Assembly (NCBI GenBank): GCA_015039315.1
Contig: WIDE01000119.1
Coordinates: 1 to 64,000 of the forward strand
Source: Clavulina sp. PMI_390
Taxonomy: Eukaryota > Basidiomycota > Agaricomycetes > Cantharellales > Hydnaceae
Length of the DNA stretch: 64,000 nucleotides
Direction of reading: 5' to 3'
The notes under the pieces were generated by a model that was given only the letters and a program-made list of their open reading frames with translations, was not told the origin of the DNA and made no database searches. Shown piece after piece: positions 1-12,300 of the stretch; position 1 is the first letter of the stretch; each line of letters opens with the position of its first letter. A program made the translations under genes and the position numbers.

Positions 1-493
1 ACAGGATCAGGCAAGGCTGATTCGCGCGTACGATACTTCACAGTCCCACCACCGGCCGACTGGGTTATAGATCGCACTTCGGACTTGCATTTGTTCATAT
101 TATCATACCTTTATCATCCCAGGTTTTGGCTCGTATCCGTTGACGCTCGGACCTGAATTTTGTGACCACAAGACGTTGAGGCCTGAAATAAGTGCGTCAC
201 TTGGTGTGGGGTCTTGCCGTAACAGATTAGTCCATCTTCAGCATCCTTCGTATTTCAGAGCGCTATTATAATGGTGAAGCTACCATGAAGATTAAAGCTC
301 TGAACTTGTGTTATGGGGCGAATGAAGCTCCAAGCAAAAGGGTGATAAGCATTTATACTATACAACTTGGACATCAAGCTCAGACGGGACTGTAACCTGA
401 CTCGACTAATAATACAAGCAATACAAAGATAGAGCAATGTCCCAGAGATATATGAGATTGTTAGGAAGCGGTAATGTCTCGTTTAGGCTAGTC
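1..493. other. Region downstream of giant GTPase copy A
   Basis: This stretch follows the stop codon of copy A, which is read on the minus strand. Only short unsupported open frames are present and no conserved motif is visible. It probably holds the 3' untranslated region of copy A and intergenic sequence. Confidence 0.5.
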
Positions 494-3400
494 TCAAGAA
501 CGAAGTAGCGAAGATCGAGTCTGGCGCATGGACTCTGCAAGGCCGAGGAAAGTCTGCGACAATTGGATCTAGAAAAACAGTTTAGATTAGTCAACCCCTC
601 CTACAGCAACAAATTTCTGTACGCACTGTGTTGATCGCGTTGGTATAGGTGCACGCCGTCGCAGGCGAGTCAAGATCCCGATGCCCTCGCATAGCAGTTG
701 TGTAAACTGATCGAGCTATGTCGGACATCTGAGCCAAGACAGACGGACTACTATCGCGGCTACCGAAGAAGACGGAGTGGAATGGAAGCGGTTTTCTATA
801 TCATAACAATTCTTATCAGCATCCCACAACATCACAAGCAAAACCAACAGCATACCCAAGTTGCGCAGCCTTCTTGCAGAGTGAATGCATCTCATTTTCA
901 GGCATGCTCCAGATACCGTCAGACAAGAAAATGACGACGGGAGTCCTATATGAACAATAATCAGAAGAGGAATTACCCATCAGGCGCTCAGCAAACACCA
1001 ACCTTTCTGTGCTCCAGTACAGCTCCATCAAGCGCTGAGATTCACGAATCGATCCAGCGAAATCGTTATTGTGATTAAGATTGACGCTGATGATTCTGTT
1101 GAGTAGGTCATCTGCCGTCATATTGAAATCATTTTCCAGGACAGTCTAAGGAGAAGTCAGAGGCGCAGATCTGAAAAATTATGACCAAAGCAAATTACAT
1201 ACCTCTGGAGCACTCCCTTCGAGGATAATAGAGTACGCGTCACGACGGATATGGCCACTGTGGGAAGCAGCAGTCTCTCTGGCAGACCAGAATCCGTACA
1301 AGGCGGTCAACACTGCGCCGTAACAATTGTTGTTCACTGCTGAGATTCGGGCCGTGACTGGAGTACCAGCAAGGGGGCGACAGTGATCAGCCATCATAGA
1401 GCCAGAGCGATCGACAATAAATATCCTAAATAAGAAGCGCCATTTAGTAAACCCCAGAACAGAAAAATAGGCCAAGACTTACACATGGAACGCCGATTTG
1501 CTAACGGCAGGGTTCTTGCACTCAAACACATGGCCATCACCAGAGACATATCCCACTGCCCGCGGTGCTGCACGAGCAGGCGCGTGGAACATAGGAAGGG
1601 TACAATACGAAGGTTTTGCTGGCGTGGTCTCATGCGCCTGATGCTCCTCGCCTGCACACTCAGAATCACACTTGGCGAAGTCAGCTTGCTCTTCTACTGC
1701 ATAAGGATCCTTGAAGCCTGGATTGGATTCTAAGTTAGGCAGTGATTTGTGGCATATTTCATCGCTTGAACTCACCGGCCCGTGCCCAATAAAGGTTGTG
1801 TGTGATCCAATCCTTGGCACGATGTGGCTCTGGCGCCATCCGTTTGGTGATATGCTGAATTTCCCGATCGGAACAAGCACGTGGGTTCGACGAACGACAG
1901 TATGCTATGTGGGCGTGGCGACCGAGCTCCTTGCACACCATTGAGCATAGCATAGGTGCTCCTGAATCACCGCTACTGAACTTTCTGCCTTGAATCTCAC
2001 GAACAGCATCGTCATCTCCATCAAGCGTCCAAGTTGTCTGCTCCATCGAGCCGTGACTAGTAGAATGCTCCTGAGCATGACCAAGAGGAAGAGAGCAGAC
2101 ATAATCGCAGTAAGGGCAACGGTTTTCACAGAAGTGGAAAGCATCCGCTTTGAGTGAGTGAGTGTGCGGACCATCGTGGCGCAGCTTGTTCTTCGGAATA
2201 CGCTGCACACAGGCAAGACGGTTCGCAACTTGGGTATACTACAGGCAAAAAGGTCAGAGAGTTGGGTCCTTGCTTCATAAGCTTAGGGTAATACCTTGGT
2301 AAACTGGAATCGTTCCCGTTTGCCCACGAAAGTTGACTCCACAGACTTCGGTTCAGTGGCGACATGGCAGATCCCCGGAGAAGCACACAGATCTTCACAG
2401 GAATGTTCTTGCCTAATCTAGCAATCAGTGACATGATGTTTTTGAGTCTCTAGCTGAAGCACTCACCCGCAAAGATGGACAGCTCCGTTCTGAAGAGCGT
2501 GCCCATGGTCCGCAGTGGAGCATAAATGGGGACATAATTGACACTTCACTGGGCATGTTAGACGATTCTCACATGAGTGCTTTGTGTGTTCCTTGCGGCA
2601 GTCGATGACACAAGGAAGATCGCAGAGTGGTGCGCCGTCTCTTTCGACGGCGTTGAGATGGCAGAGCTGTCCACAAGCGTGAAGATCTGCGTTGCACATA
2701 TGTTCACCATCCTCGTGTTGAGCGGACTTTGTGCAGGAACCTTGGCACCCTTGCTTATCGCTCAGAGAGCAAGGTGCTCCACAAAGATGGAGCTTGACAT
2801 CACAGATATGATCGCCAGGATGGCCAGCGTTGAAGCCGCATCCGTTCTCCTTGTCCATTGAGCATTGGTGGATGCAACGATGAGTTGTCCCGCAATCGTG
2901 TTCGCCATCGTGCCGTTTTCCCTCCACACAGCGCAGGCCACAGCTGGTACATTTCATACCACAAATCTCTACGCCAGTTGTAAGCTCACGAGATAAGGTT
3001 TCAAAGTGCCTCCGCAAAGTGCGAATTTCAGCGTGTTCCGCGGAGAATCGGGAAACGTTCGAGTCAATCCATGTCCGCACATGAAGAACTCGAGCGACCG
3101 CAAGCTTTTGAAGGTTTTCAGCGAGAGAAACGATATAGTCGGCCTCGGGAGCGTGCTGGCGTTCTAGATCGGTGGACCATGATTCTCGTAGTTTGAGGAG
3201 AGCGTCCCGGCGAGCGTAAGGGTTGCCTTCATCTTTCAGGCTAAGCCAGAACACAGAGGTGCTATCTTCATGGGGGATAGCCTCATCGGTGTCGAGGTTC
3301 TAGATTCATTTGTGTCAGCACAGGTACCTCCAAACTACCAATGTAACCCACTTTGAGCTGGCTGTCTGTAGACTCCATATCTGTTACTCCATACATCAAA

Positions 3401-6400
3401 GCATTCGCTAGCATGTTCTGTAGCGTCTGAGCACGGTATGACGCCAGATTCTCTGTTGCCAGAAGGCAAAATAAAAATAAAAATTGGAAAACAAGAGTGA
3501 ATTTGGGAGGCTGAATAGACCAATGAAAATCCTTACGGTCAAGAGCTCCCCAGTCACTTGCTTTCAGTTTTGCCATAAGTGTCTTAAGAGTTTGTAAAAA
3601 CATTGACGCGTTGCCATGAGAAGGCTCCTGATCATCCAGACGGTCCTTGAGGAGAGTCATGAGGTCATAAAACTCTCTAGATTGAATAACCGGCCAAGGA
3701 AGAATGTCCAGCTTGCCCCGATGAAGTTTCGAGATGAAGTTGTCCTCTTGCTCGTCGGCCACGATGCGCTGGAATTTTCCAAAGAATCTGAAAATGTCAT
3801 CAGCATATCACTTCAAGTGAATAGCATGTTGGCGTACTCTCCAACTATCTCATCCGAATCGCCGTCAGTAACATCCTTGATGATGATACAAAGGATGCTC
3901 TGGAAGAGGGTGGGGTTCTGGTCTGGGTTGATAAGGGAGGTGGACGACTGGAAGCTTGTGAATAAGCCTGTGTAAATAATCATGAGATTGGTGTGCTATG
4001 AAGGTCAGAGCATTGGCGAGAAACATACCAGCCAAGTCACGGGAGAGAGCAAAGTTGTTACGGAAGAGAACCAAATTGGAGATGGCAACGTTCAAGAGCA
4101 CCAGCAACATATCCTCCTGGGCACTGCGTTCGATTGAGTGGATACCTATGCATCAGGTGTTAGGTGAAATACATCGTACAAGAGCTACAGGGCATACCTT
4201 CAAAATCAAGAGCTACAACGAGCTCGTCATCAGTTGGTGTGACCGATAGCCAGGCACCTTCCGTACAACGCATGGCTGAACCAGCGAAGGAAGTGTCAAC
4301 AAAGTGGTTCAGAGCATAACTCTTGCCCACAGACTGCTCCCCCATAGAGGAGACAACTTTGACGGGCTATTCGGGGACGAACAATCAGGTGAATAATATA
4401 TAGTCACTTGCCGAGAAACATACCTTGGTCGCCATGTAGGAAGCAAAGATACTCTCGTACCACCCCAGGGTAATGCTACAGAAATGGATAATTACGCAAT
4501 GAGTGGAGCTCCTGAAGACAATAGCCTGTCCTTACCTATTAGCGATCTGCATCACATCGGCACCAAGAAGTGAGCGCTCGAACTCCGCAGAGTTGACTCC
4601 ATTGGCCAGGGGAATGAAGCGGTTTCCAGACGTAATGGCGAGATGGATAGGAATGAGGCAAAGGAGCTCTACAAGCCACTTTCCAGCAGGGTAACTCGTA
4701 ACTTCAAATCCATGGCCCTCTGCGTGAAGGCTGGCGAAGCTAACAGCTTCGATCCTTAGCTCCTCTAGCTTGCCTTGGGTCGGCTTTTGCGTGCTCTTCT
4801 CGAATTGCTGAATGAGCTTTGCGAAATATGCCGCAAATGGTTTATCAGGAGAGTCGGTAATAAATTGAAGCAGAGGAGTCTCTCGCTGAGCCGCAGGCGA
4901 AGAGCGTGTGACAGTGCTTGCTACGGGGAACTTGGTCCAGATCTCAGAATGGATATCCATGAGGCTGTTGTGGCGGGTCTCACGACCTCCATTTTTCTGC
5001 CTGGGACGGTCTTGGGCCTTGAAAGAGAATTCGCTGATGCGAGTCTTAATCTCGAAACGAACGGAGGTCAGCTGGGTGTGCTCCATAGACCATGCAACAA
5101 GATATGCGTTAGAGCGAGGCCCAAATGAGGTAAGAGTGCCTTGAGACCAAGCGAGGGAGCCGACGGAGAAGGATGTTCCTTCTTGGTTTGTCCCGAATGA
5201 GGCAGAGTGATACACTCGAACATCCATCGAATTAGTCTCTTCGTTTGCGTGAAGGAAGAAAAGGCAGGAGCCATCGGGAGCCGAGTGGGTAGCCTCGGGT
5301 ACCCAAGGTAGCCGTAACGACGCGGGTCTATACTGGTAAGTGAGCGAATAGTTTCCAGGGTTCCAGCTGTAGAGTATGGGGGACATACCTGAATTGCTCC
5401 GTGACGAGAGAGAAGACCCTGGCGTGACCTTCGCTGTCAGTAATAGCGAGCTCCTCAGAGCCAGTGAGGAACGATATCGAGCAGATCGAAGCTTCTTCGT
5501 GCTCCTCGCCCCCACCAAGCCATCGGCGTAGATCAATATCGCTACGTGACTGAATACCAAGGAAGTGCTCGTCGATCACGAAAGTGTGGAGTCGATTCTG
5601 CAGGCGAATCGTTATAAGATGTTGCACTAATGCCAAAAGCCGAGCCTGTCAAACTTACATTCAGCTTCGAGTACAGGGCAAGCAGGCGTTTAGGCTCGTT
5701 AACAGTGAACATATAATCCTCTCCAACTCTAGGCATGTCCCATCTCTTCTTCGTCTTTTGTGAGTTGATCGCATCGGCCATATAATTGTCTTCCTCAAGG
5801 AATACATTAACCTTGCCAGCCTCAAGGTCGTCGATGACCACGAGGCATCGACCATTGGCGAAAAGTTGAATATACCTAGCAGTGGATAAGTCAAACCAGC
5901 AGGAGTTTACAACAAAGATCCCTCACCGAAGAGAAGCGGTTAATGGGACAGCAAAGTTCCATCGACCCATAGGGCGGACGACTGGCTTGGGAACGTGAGC
6001 TGAATTTGCGTTGAGTGCCTGAACATCCTCAGCAGCAAGATTCATGGGGTAGACAGTGTATGCGACATGCGCTGGCTCGCGAATCTGGGCAGTCTCGACA
6101 ACATTGTACACTATTGAGATGAAGTCAACGACGATGCCAGATGAGTACAAGCCTCACACTTACTTTTAGGGCCGTGGATCCATCCCGGCCGCGTCTCGAC
6201 AATAGAGTGAATCTTCCAAATCCGAGCACTAGGTCACAGCATCAGGTTAGATGTCAAGTTGATGTAGATCCTCTAGCTAATGACTCACCCAGTGCCGTTC
6301 TCTACTTCCTCCTTATTGACTGCGGCCTTCATCTTCGCTAAGCGACTGGTGATCAACGGTCCGAACGTGTGCTCAACCTCGGCACGATAGGTCGGCTCCC

Positions 6401-8827
6401 CGGCTCTGAACTGTTCCTCGCTCATCCGGTGAGCGAAGCTGTTGCTCTGCACTTCGAGTTTCTCGAGTACCCAAGAAGTCGCCAAGCTCAAGATCTCACG
6501 AGAAGACCTTGGAACACGTTCGCCCCAGTCGTTCGCCACCATGTCGAGCACTGCAGGATCGGGGTTTCTGGAGGCACGGCGCATGAGATTCTGTATCTTG
6601 GCTTCGCCTTCGTCATATCCTCCCATCGCCCATGTGCTAGCACTTTTAACAAAGGCCCCAATCATCGACATGGACGGATCAGCGTTAGGATTTGCTGGTG
6701 GCTGTAGACCAAAGTATGTCTTCATGAGGTCCATATAACCCACGCCAGTAACGACCGCCTCGTCGAGTTGAGCATATTCTTCCACGGTAGGATCTTTGCC
6801 TTGTAGCGCCTCGGAGGCAACAATCAGGCGCTGCTTCATTACTTGATAGTTGGCGTTGGTGACATCGTGGAACCCGGCGCGACGGAATAGATCGTTAGAA
6901 AGAGCATGCAGATGATGGGCACCCTCGACTACGGAGTACAAAAGAGAGATTAGAAACGGCGGGATGATAGTTGATGTCAGACATACCCTTTTCCTCTTTC
7001 TCCTTCTTTTCGTCCGGGTTTGTAGGAAGGCTATCTGCGACGAAACTATTTTGAAAGCTCTGGTTAGTGCCCCAACGAGCATCTCAAACGGCGATCTGTA
7101 GGACGTACGGGTACATCGATACTAGTCGTGCGATCATCTGATCGCGAATATGAGTCTTTAGGCGAGGCAGGTCTGCATCAAACGCATGTCGAGCTTCGTG
7201 CCTGGTCTTTGAGAGTTGTGCATCCTTAGCCTGCTGCAAATCCGCCAAGTCTTTCTTCCACGCATCGCCGAGCTTCTTGTGCCGGTTCCGGAGACCCAGC
7301 TCAAGCAAATGGTTGATACCATCGACGCTCAGGTCCGCCTCGAGCTGCACCATAATATTTTGCTCCCTTGAAACATAGTTAGCGTGGCATAATGTCTGAG
7401 GAACAAGGTCACACGCACTTCAAAGTCGACTGTAGAGCAAGTCTTGCGGCGGTGCGACGTGATGTGTGCTCCACGACACGCTCAGGGATGTTGACTCCGG
7501 CAATGAGAGCCTGTCGAGCCTCACCCGCAACAACTCGAGGAGCGAGGTGAGCTTCCTCAGGAGTGGGAATAAACTCAGAAAGGAGAGGAACAGCAGTCTA
7601 TAGCATCAATGGTTATGAGAAAGCTCAGTCAAGAAGGAGAGATTGTCAAGGTGCTCGCCTTGAATCCATCATGGATCGTAGCACTCTCCTCCTGTTCCTT
7701 CGTCTTTTGGACCGCAAAGGTGTAGAGACGATTATGGGTGGCGGCTTTCTTTCCTGCAGGTTTTTCTTCCTTCTCATCGTCCCAGACGAGGGTATCGGAA
7801 TGTTCCTTGGCCATCAAGCTCACCACTTGGTCAGCTAGCTTAGTCAGATACCTGTGTGAGGAGTCCACGAATAAGTGTTTCTTGCATGGAGGGAAATATT
7901 ACAGGTGAAACGCGAACCTCATGAACGTCACCCGATTGCGCTTCACGGTCGATATCGCGTTATCGTCCCAGGTAGTATACTCTGGCCAAAAGATAACATA
8001 GCCGCCTCGGTGCTTCGACATCGGCTCAGCGGAGTCTGGAAGGAAGTATATGCCAGTCTTGAGGCTCGGTTGAGGCCGGCCCATTTCATTCGGAGGTGCC
8101 AAAAGCAGCTGTTTGCTATTCATAGTTTCATTGAATCAGCATTCCATGTTACTGCAGATGCTGATATGCAAGCAGCTCACATTTCAGGATCGACTGCACC
8201 CAGCACCTCTAGAAAGTCAACAAGAGGCGGAATACTCCCATACACGCCGATAGGTTGCAGAATTACTTGGTCGAGTGAGGAGAAGTCAATCTACGAGACC
8301 AGAGTCAGACGAAGGGTACACGTGTAAGCATAATAAGTGGGTTGGGCGTCACCTTAGTCAATGAAGAGTATGCTCCGGGGTAGAATTGTTCAACAAGCTG
8401 GCTGACAGACTCTTGGGAGATGATGATCTTGTCGACAACACCACCCGAGCCTTGTTCGGAGAAGAGCTCTAGGAGTCGATACATCCCCTTGATGCGAGGA
8501 AGTAGATCTAAATCAGGAATAATTGGCCCCGTCATGGGGACTGAAACAGGCTCTGAGGGGGAACGCCACTGGTCAGATCGCTTGGTCCTCGGCATAACGA
8601 TCGCACGTCAACATACCATTCCCTGGCTTCGGCGCTGCGGCATCAGGAGCGGCAGCTGGTACAGTTCACGATGAGTAGGTTTGTAAACATTCGAGGGAAG
8701 ATGCTGTACCTGGAGTTGGTCTCGGGTTGGCAGGAAGTCCCACTTTGGGCGCATCGGCAGCGGCTTTGCTCAGAGGTGGTGGAGGCTTCATCGGCGGCGC
8801 CGACTTCTCGGGAACGGTAGGAGCCAT
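494..8827 (-). CDS. Giant GBP-like GTPase with Cys-rich repeats and vWA domain, copy A
   Basis: A multi-exon gene of about 2,300 codons by analogy with copy C. The chosen start (8827) opens a Pro/Ala-rich leader (MAPTVPEKSAPPMKPPPP) joined by phase-compatible introns to a long alpha-rich N-terminal half. The G domain lies near 4345-3850: P-loop GEQSVGKS, a Thr-bearing CTEGAWLSVTP segment, ALDFEG (G3) and an IIIKD in the G4 position. This matches the G1, T-x-GIW, DxEG and RD layout of guanylate-binding-protein and VLIG GTPases. Next come Cys/His repeats (about 3000-2000; CG..C...CNADLHACGQLCH type), which probably bind zinc. The C terminus is a vWA domain with MIDAS motif DRSGSM (near 1412-1395) and FLSDG (near 920), ending SMRQTRSSLLRS and stop. 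That tail is conserved in copy C in the same reading frame, which fixes the last introns. One intron (7598-7658) appears to be GC-AG. The product is likely a cytosolic, nucleotide-driven assembly; its substrate and role are unknown. Confidence 0.85.
7598..7658 (-). other. GC-AG intron in giant GTPase copy A
   Basis: On the minus strand the exon reads GAT GGA TTC AAG and then gcgagc; the next exon starts ACT GCT GTT after a tag acceptor. Copy C has a GT donor (gtgcgc) at the same position, and without splicing the frame stops shortly after. Confidence 0.65.
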
Positions 8828-9324
8828 GTTGGAAAACGAGGCTCCCGGTACAGTGGAGGATTAGGACGTGCTGGTCAGAGACGCTGGTGGTAGAGAGGCA
8901 AGACGCGCCCAATTGAAATCGTGTCTGTGTTCCTGCAACTCAGTTTCTTCGATAACAAGGCATCAACTATTCCCGCTGCAGCGCCTCGTTGTTGAATTGG
9001 ATATAGTTCTTGGACCCGAGTTATCACAAAGGCCAATTATTTGAGATCTTGGTTTCAATGGCCAAGAGCACTGCTATCTCGGTGTTGCATCGCTTTCGGG
9101 AATCCGGAACGCATATATTTGTGGGGGATGCCAAACAGGTGTAGTCAAAAATGAATTGCAAGGTTAAGGATAGTGCTGATGTGGAGGAAGATCAGGAAAC
9201 AATGATGGGTATCGAGCGATGCAATACAAAGTATTCAAAGCGTGCTTGGCTGATGATGCAGCTCAGGCAAAAGAAGAGTAAGGTAATTGTCCGATCAATA
9301 AAAGCGGAATCAGGGCGGGAAGTC
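8828..9324. promoter_or_regulatory. Spacer between giant GTPase copies B and A
   Basis: About 500 bp separate the end of copy B from the start of copy A, both on the minus strand. It must hold the promoter of copy A. I see no vWA-like coding remnant here, although copy B lacks that domain. Confidence 0.5.
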
Positions 9325-12300
9325 TCAAGAGAACCATCCACGGCCCCAGGACGTGTCAGTGGATTTCGAAGCAGGCGGTGATCGAGTTGCGGGAGAAGAC
9401 TTTTTGGCCCAAGTAGTTTGCTCGAATGTCCCATGGCCCGTACTGTGGTCTTGCTTGTGCCCATATGGCAACTCGCAGACGCACTGGCAACTTGGGCACT
9501 TTTCACCACAGAAATGGAATGGTTTTGCGTCCAAAGAGTGAGTATGTGCGCCATCATGCTTGAGTTTCCCAGGAGGAATCTTCTTCGCGCAGACTCGAGA
9601 ATGGGTTTGTTGCGAGTGCTGGAAGGTAATGATAAGCGTCCGCCCCTTGATAATAATCGCCCTGATAGCTAAACTCACTTTACGCGGCGGCCGTCCATTC
9701 TTGGGTTGATTTTGAGCAGTGGGACTGACGTCGCATGCACCATCGCCTTCGCACCATTTGTCACATGGATGTTCTTGCCTAGAATCAAGGAATGAGGCGT
9801 GAGTAGCTAGCCTTCAAGGCGATGAGCGGAAAAGCAACACACCCGCACAAGTGCCGAGCCCCAAGCTCCAAAACGTGATCGTGGTCTCGCGTAGCACAGG
9901 GCCGCTCGCATAATTTGCATTTAGCCGTGCATTGGTTTCGGTCCTTGCACAGATGACGATCGTGCTTCTTTCGGCTGGTGTAATGGCCAGTTAGGATCGA
10001 TCGCTATGCGCCTTGAATGGGATGAGGATACTTACAAGTCGACGGTGCAAGGTTGCGAACAGTGACCTTGCGCTGATAGATGACAAGGAAGACCACAGGC
10101 GTGGGTGATGGATTCGCACATATGTTCCGAGTCTTCGTGGCCAACATTCTTTCGCAAGCAGGGCGATTTAGCCAACAGGCAAAGAGAGGAGTGAGCGAGG
10201 TTAACAAACCTTAGAGCACACAGCCATGCAACCGGCCCTGCCCTTGTGTGAGCAAGTCTTGCCACAAAGATGAGCCTTGACGTCGCAGCTAGAGTGATAG
10301 TTCGGGCTGTTAGCGCTATTCGATAGATTCAGCACCATCAAGTGCTCACATATGCCTCCCGTCATGGCCAGCGCTGTGAAACAAATGATGTGAGGACATA
10401 GTGTGCGTTGCTGAATAGGGTGCCACGTACTTGAATCCACAGGGTACTTTCTTGTCCAATACACATATTTGAATGCATCGATGGTCAGTGGTGCAATTGT
10501 GCTCTCCGCCATGGCCCTTTGGTCTCAAGCAAAGTAGTGCACAATGCTCGCATGAGCTGCCGCACACCTCGACGCCAGCCATCATTTCCTTCTTGAGGGC
10601 CTCAAACTGTAGTCTCAGTTTGAGAATATCTGGTTGATCTGCCGGGAATCGTGCAATGTTCGCTTTGATCCAATCTTGCACGCGGCGCTGCCGAATCTTG
10701 ACGATAGTGCGAAGGTGTTTGTTGAGAGCTTCCAGATAATCCTTTTCGCTCACTAGCTGGCGCTTCGGTGGAGATGGCCAATTGGCTCGAAGGGCGCCAA
10801 ATTTGAGCTCTTTGGATGTTGCGTCCTCGCCCTCGTCTGAGGCGAGCGCGAAGACGTGGCCGGTATCTCTTAAAGTCTCAATGGCTTCTTTCGTATCGAA
10901 GTTCTGCATGAAATATCACGGAAGATTGACTGTAAGGATTCATCCAGATTATGAAGCAAATATTTCTCTAACCTTGAGCTGGCCTTCCTCTGCATCTTCT
11001 CCGGTGAATCCGTGTTTGAGAGCTTGGGCGAGCTGGTCCAAGATAATGGAGACACGGCCCTCCGCTAGATTAGCTGTAAGGGTGAAGAACTTTATCAGTA
11101 TATGACTCTTGAGCAGTCCTGTAGCACGTACGATCCAGTGATGCCCAATCACTTGCTTTCAGCCTTGCCATGAGAAGCTTCAGCGTCCTTAGGAAGTTCA
11201 GGGCGTTCCCATGCGTAAAAGGCTTGCTATCAAGTCGTTCCTTGAGGACACCCATCTCAGTGTAGAATTGACGAGATTGGATGACGGGCCACGGAATGAT
11301 GTCGAGTTGTCCGCGATGAAGAGTCGTGATGAAATTCTTTCCCTGACGATCATACACCATCCGCCTAAACTTGTCCGCAAACCTACACCATGAGATTGGT
11401 TAGAGTTTTGGCCATCTCAACGCTATTTAACGTTAACTTACTCAGCTGCAATTTCGTCAGCATCGGTTTCTACCACATCCTAAATGAAGGTCAGCTTCAG
11501 GAACATTTCCGGGGCAGAAAATATTATCCACCTTGATAATGATTTCCAACGATGATCGGAACAGGTTAGGGTGTGACGCAGGGTCACCTAGCAAAGCAGC
11601 CGACGATTGGAAGCTCTGTTGAAGATCATATCTTAGCACTTATCAAATTAAGAGCGAATCCCTAACGCACGTTGAACATCCCGGCGACATCTCGCGAGAG
11701 GGCAAAGTTATTCCGGAACAATACCTGGAAGGGTGTCAGTCAGCAATCCATGAGTGCATCAGCTTCAGCTCTTACCAAGTCTGAGATGGCCACATTGAAT
11801 AGAACCAGGAGCATGTCCTCTTGGGGAGTCCGCTCGATCGAGTGGATACCTGACAACGATAGATATCAGCTATTGAACGAAAAACATAACGGAACATCTC
11901 TATGTTACCTTCGAAATCAAGCGCGACAACTAATTCCCTATCAGTTGGCGTTACTGACATCCAGGCCCCTTCCGTGCATCTCATCGCGGATCCAGCGAAG
12001 GTAGTATCGATGAAATGGTTCAAAGCGTAACTCTTGCCAACGGATTGTTCACCTGTATAACATATCATTCAGAAGGGAGTTTCGGTCAGCGAGTGAGTGG
12101 AACAACATACCCATTGACGAAACGACACGGATTGGCTAAAATAAGAAGATTAGTTGGGTCCTTTCCAGTCCCAGATGGCAGAAACGTACTCGGTCAGCGA
12201 AGTATGTACTCAGAATACTTTCGTACCACCCAATGGTGAGCCTAGTAGCAATCGTCGTTAGAGGTAAGACTAACGTGAGCAAGTACTAATGTGGTTACTC

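Noticed and set aside
1900..2050. GDSGAP in the Cys-rich part of copies A and C, like the active-site GDSGGP of trypsin-type proteases
   Set aside because: It is embedded between Cys/His pairs, with no His/Asp partner regions or protease-like flanks. It is probably a chance match.
8828..9190. A possible vWA fragment of copy B in the spacer
   Set aside because: None of the three minus-strand frames shows DRSGSM, FLSDG or the MRQTRSS end.
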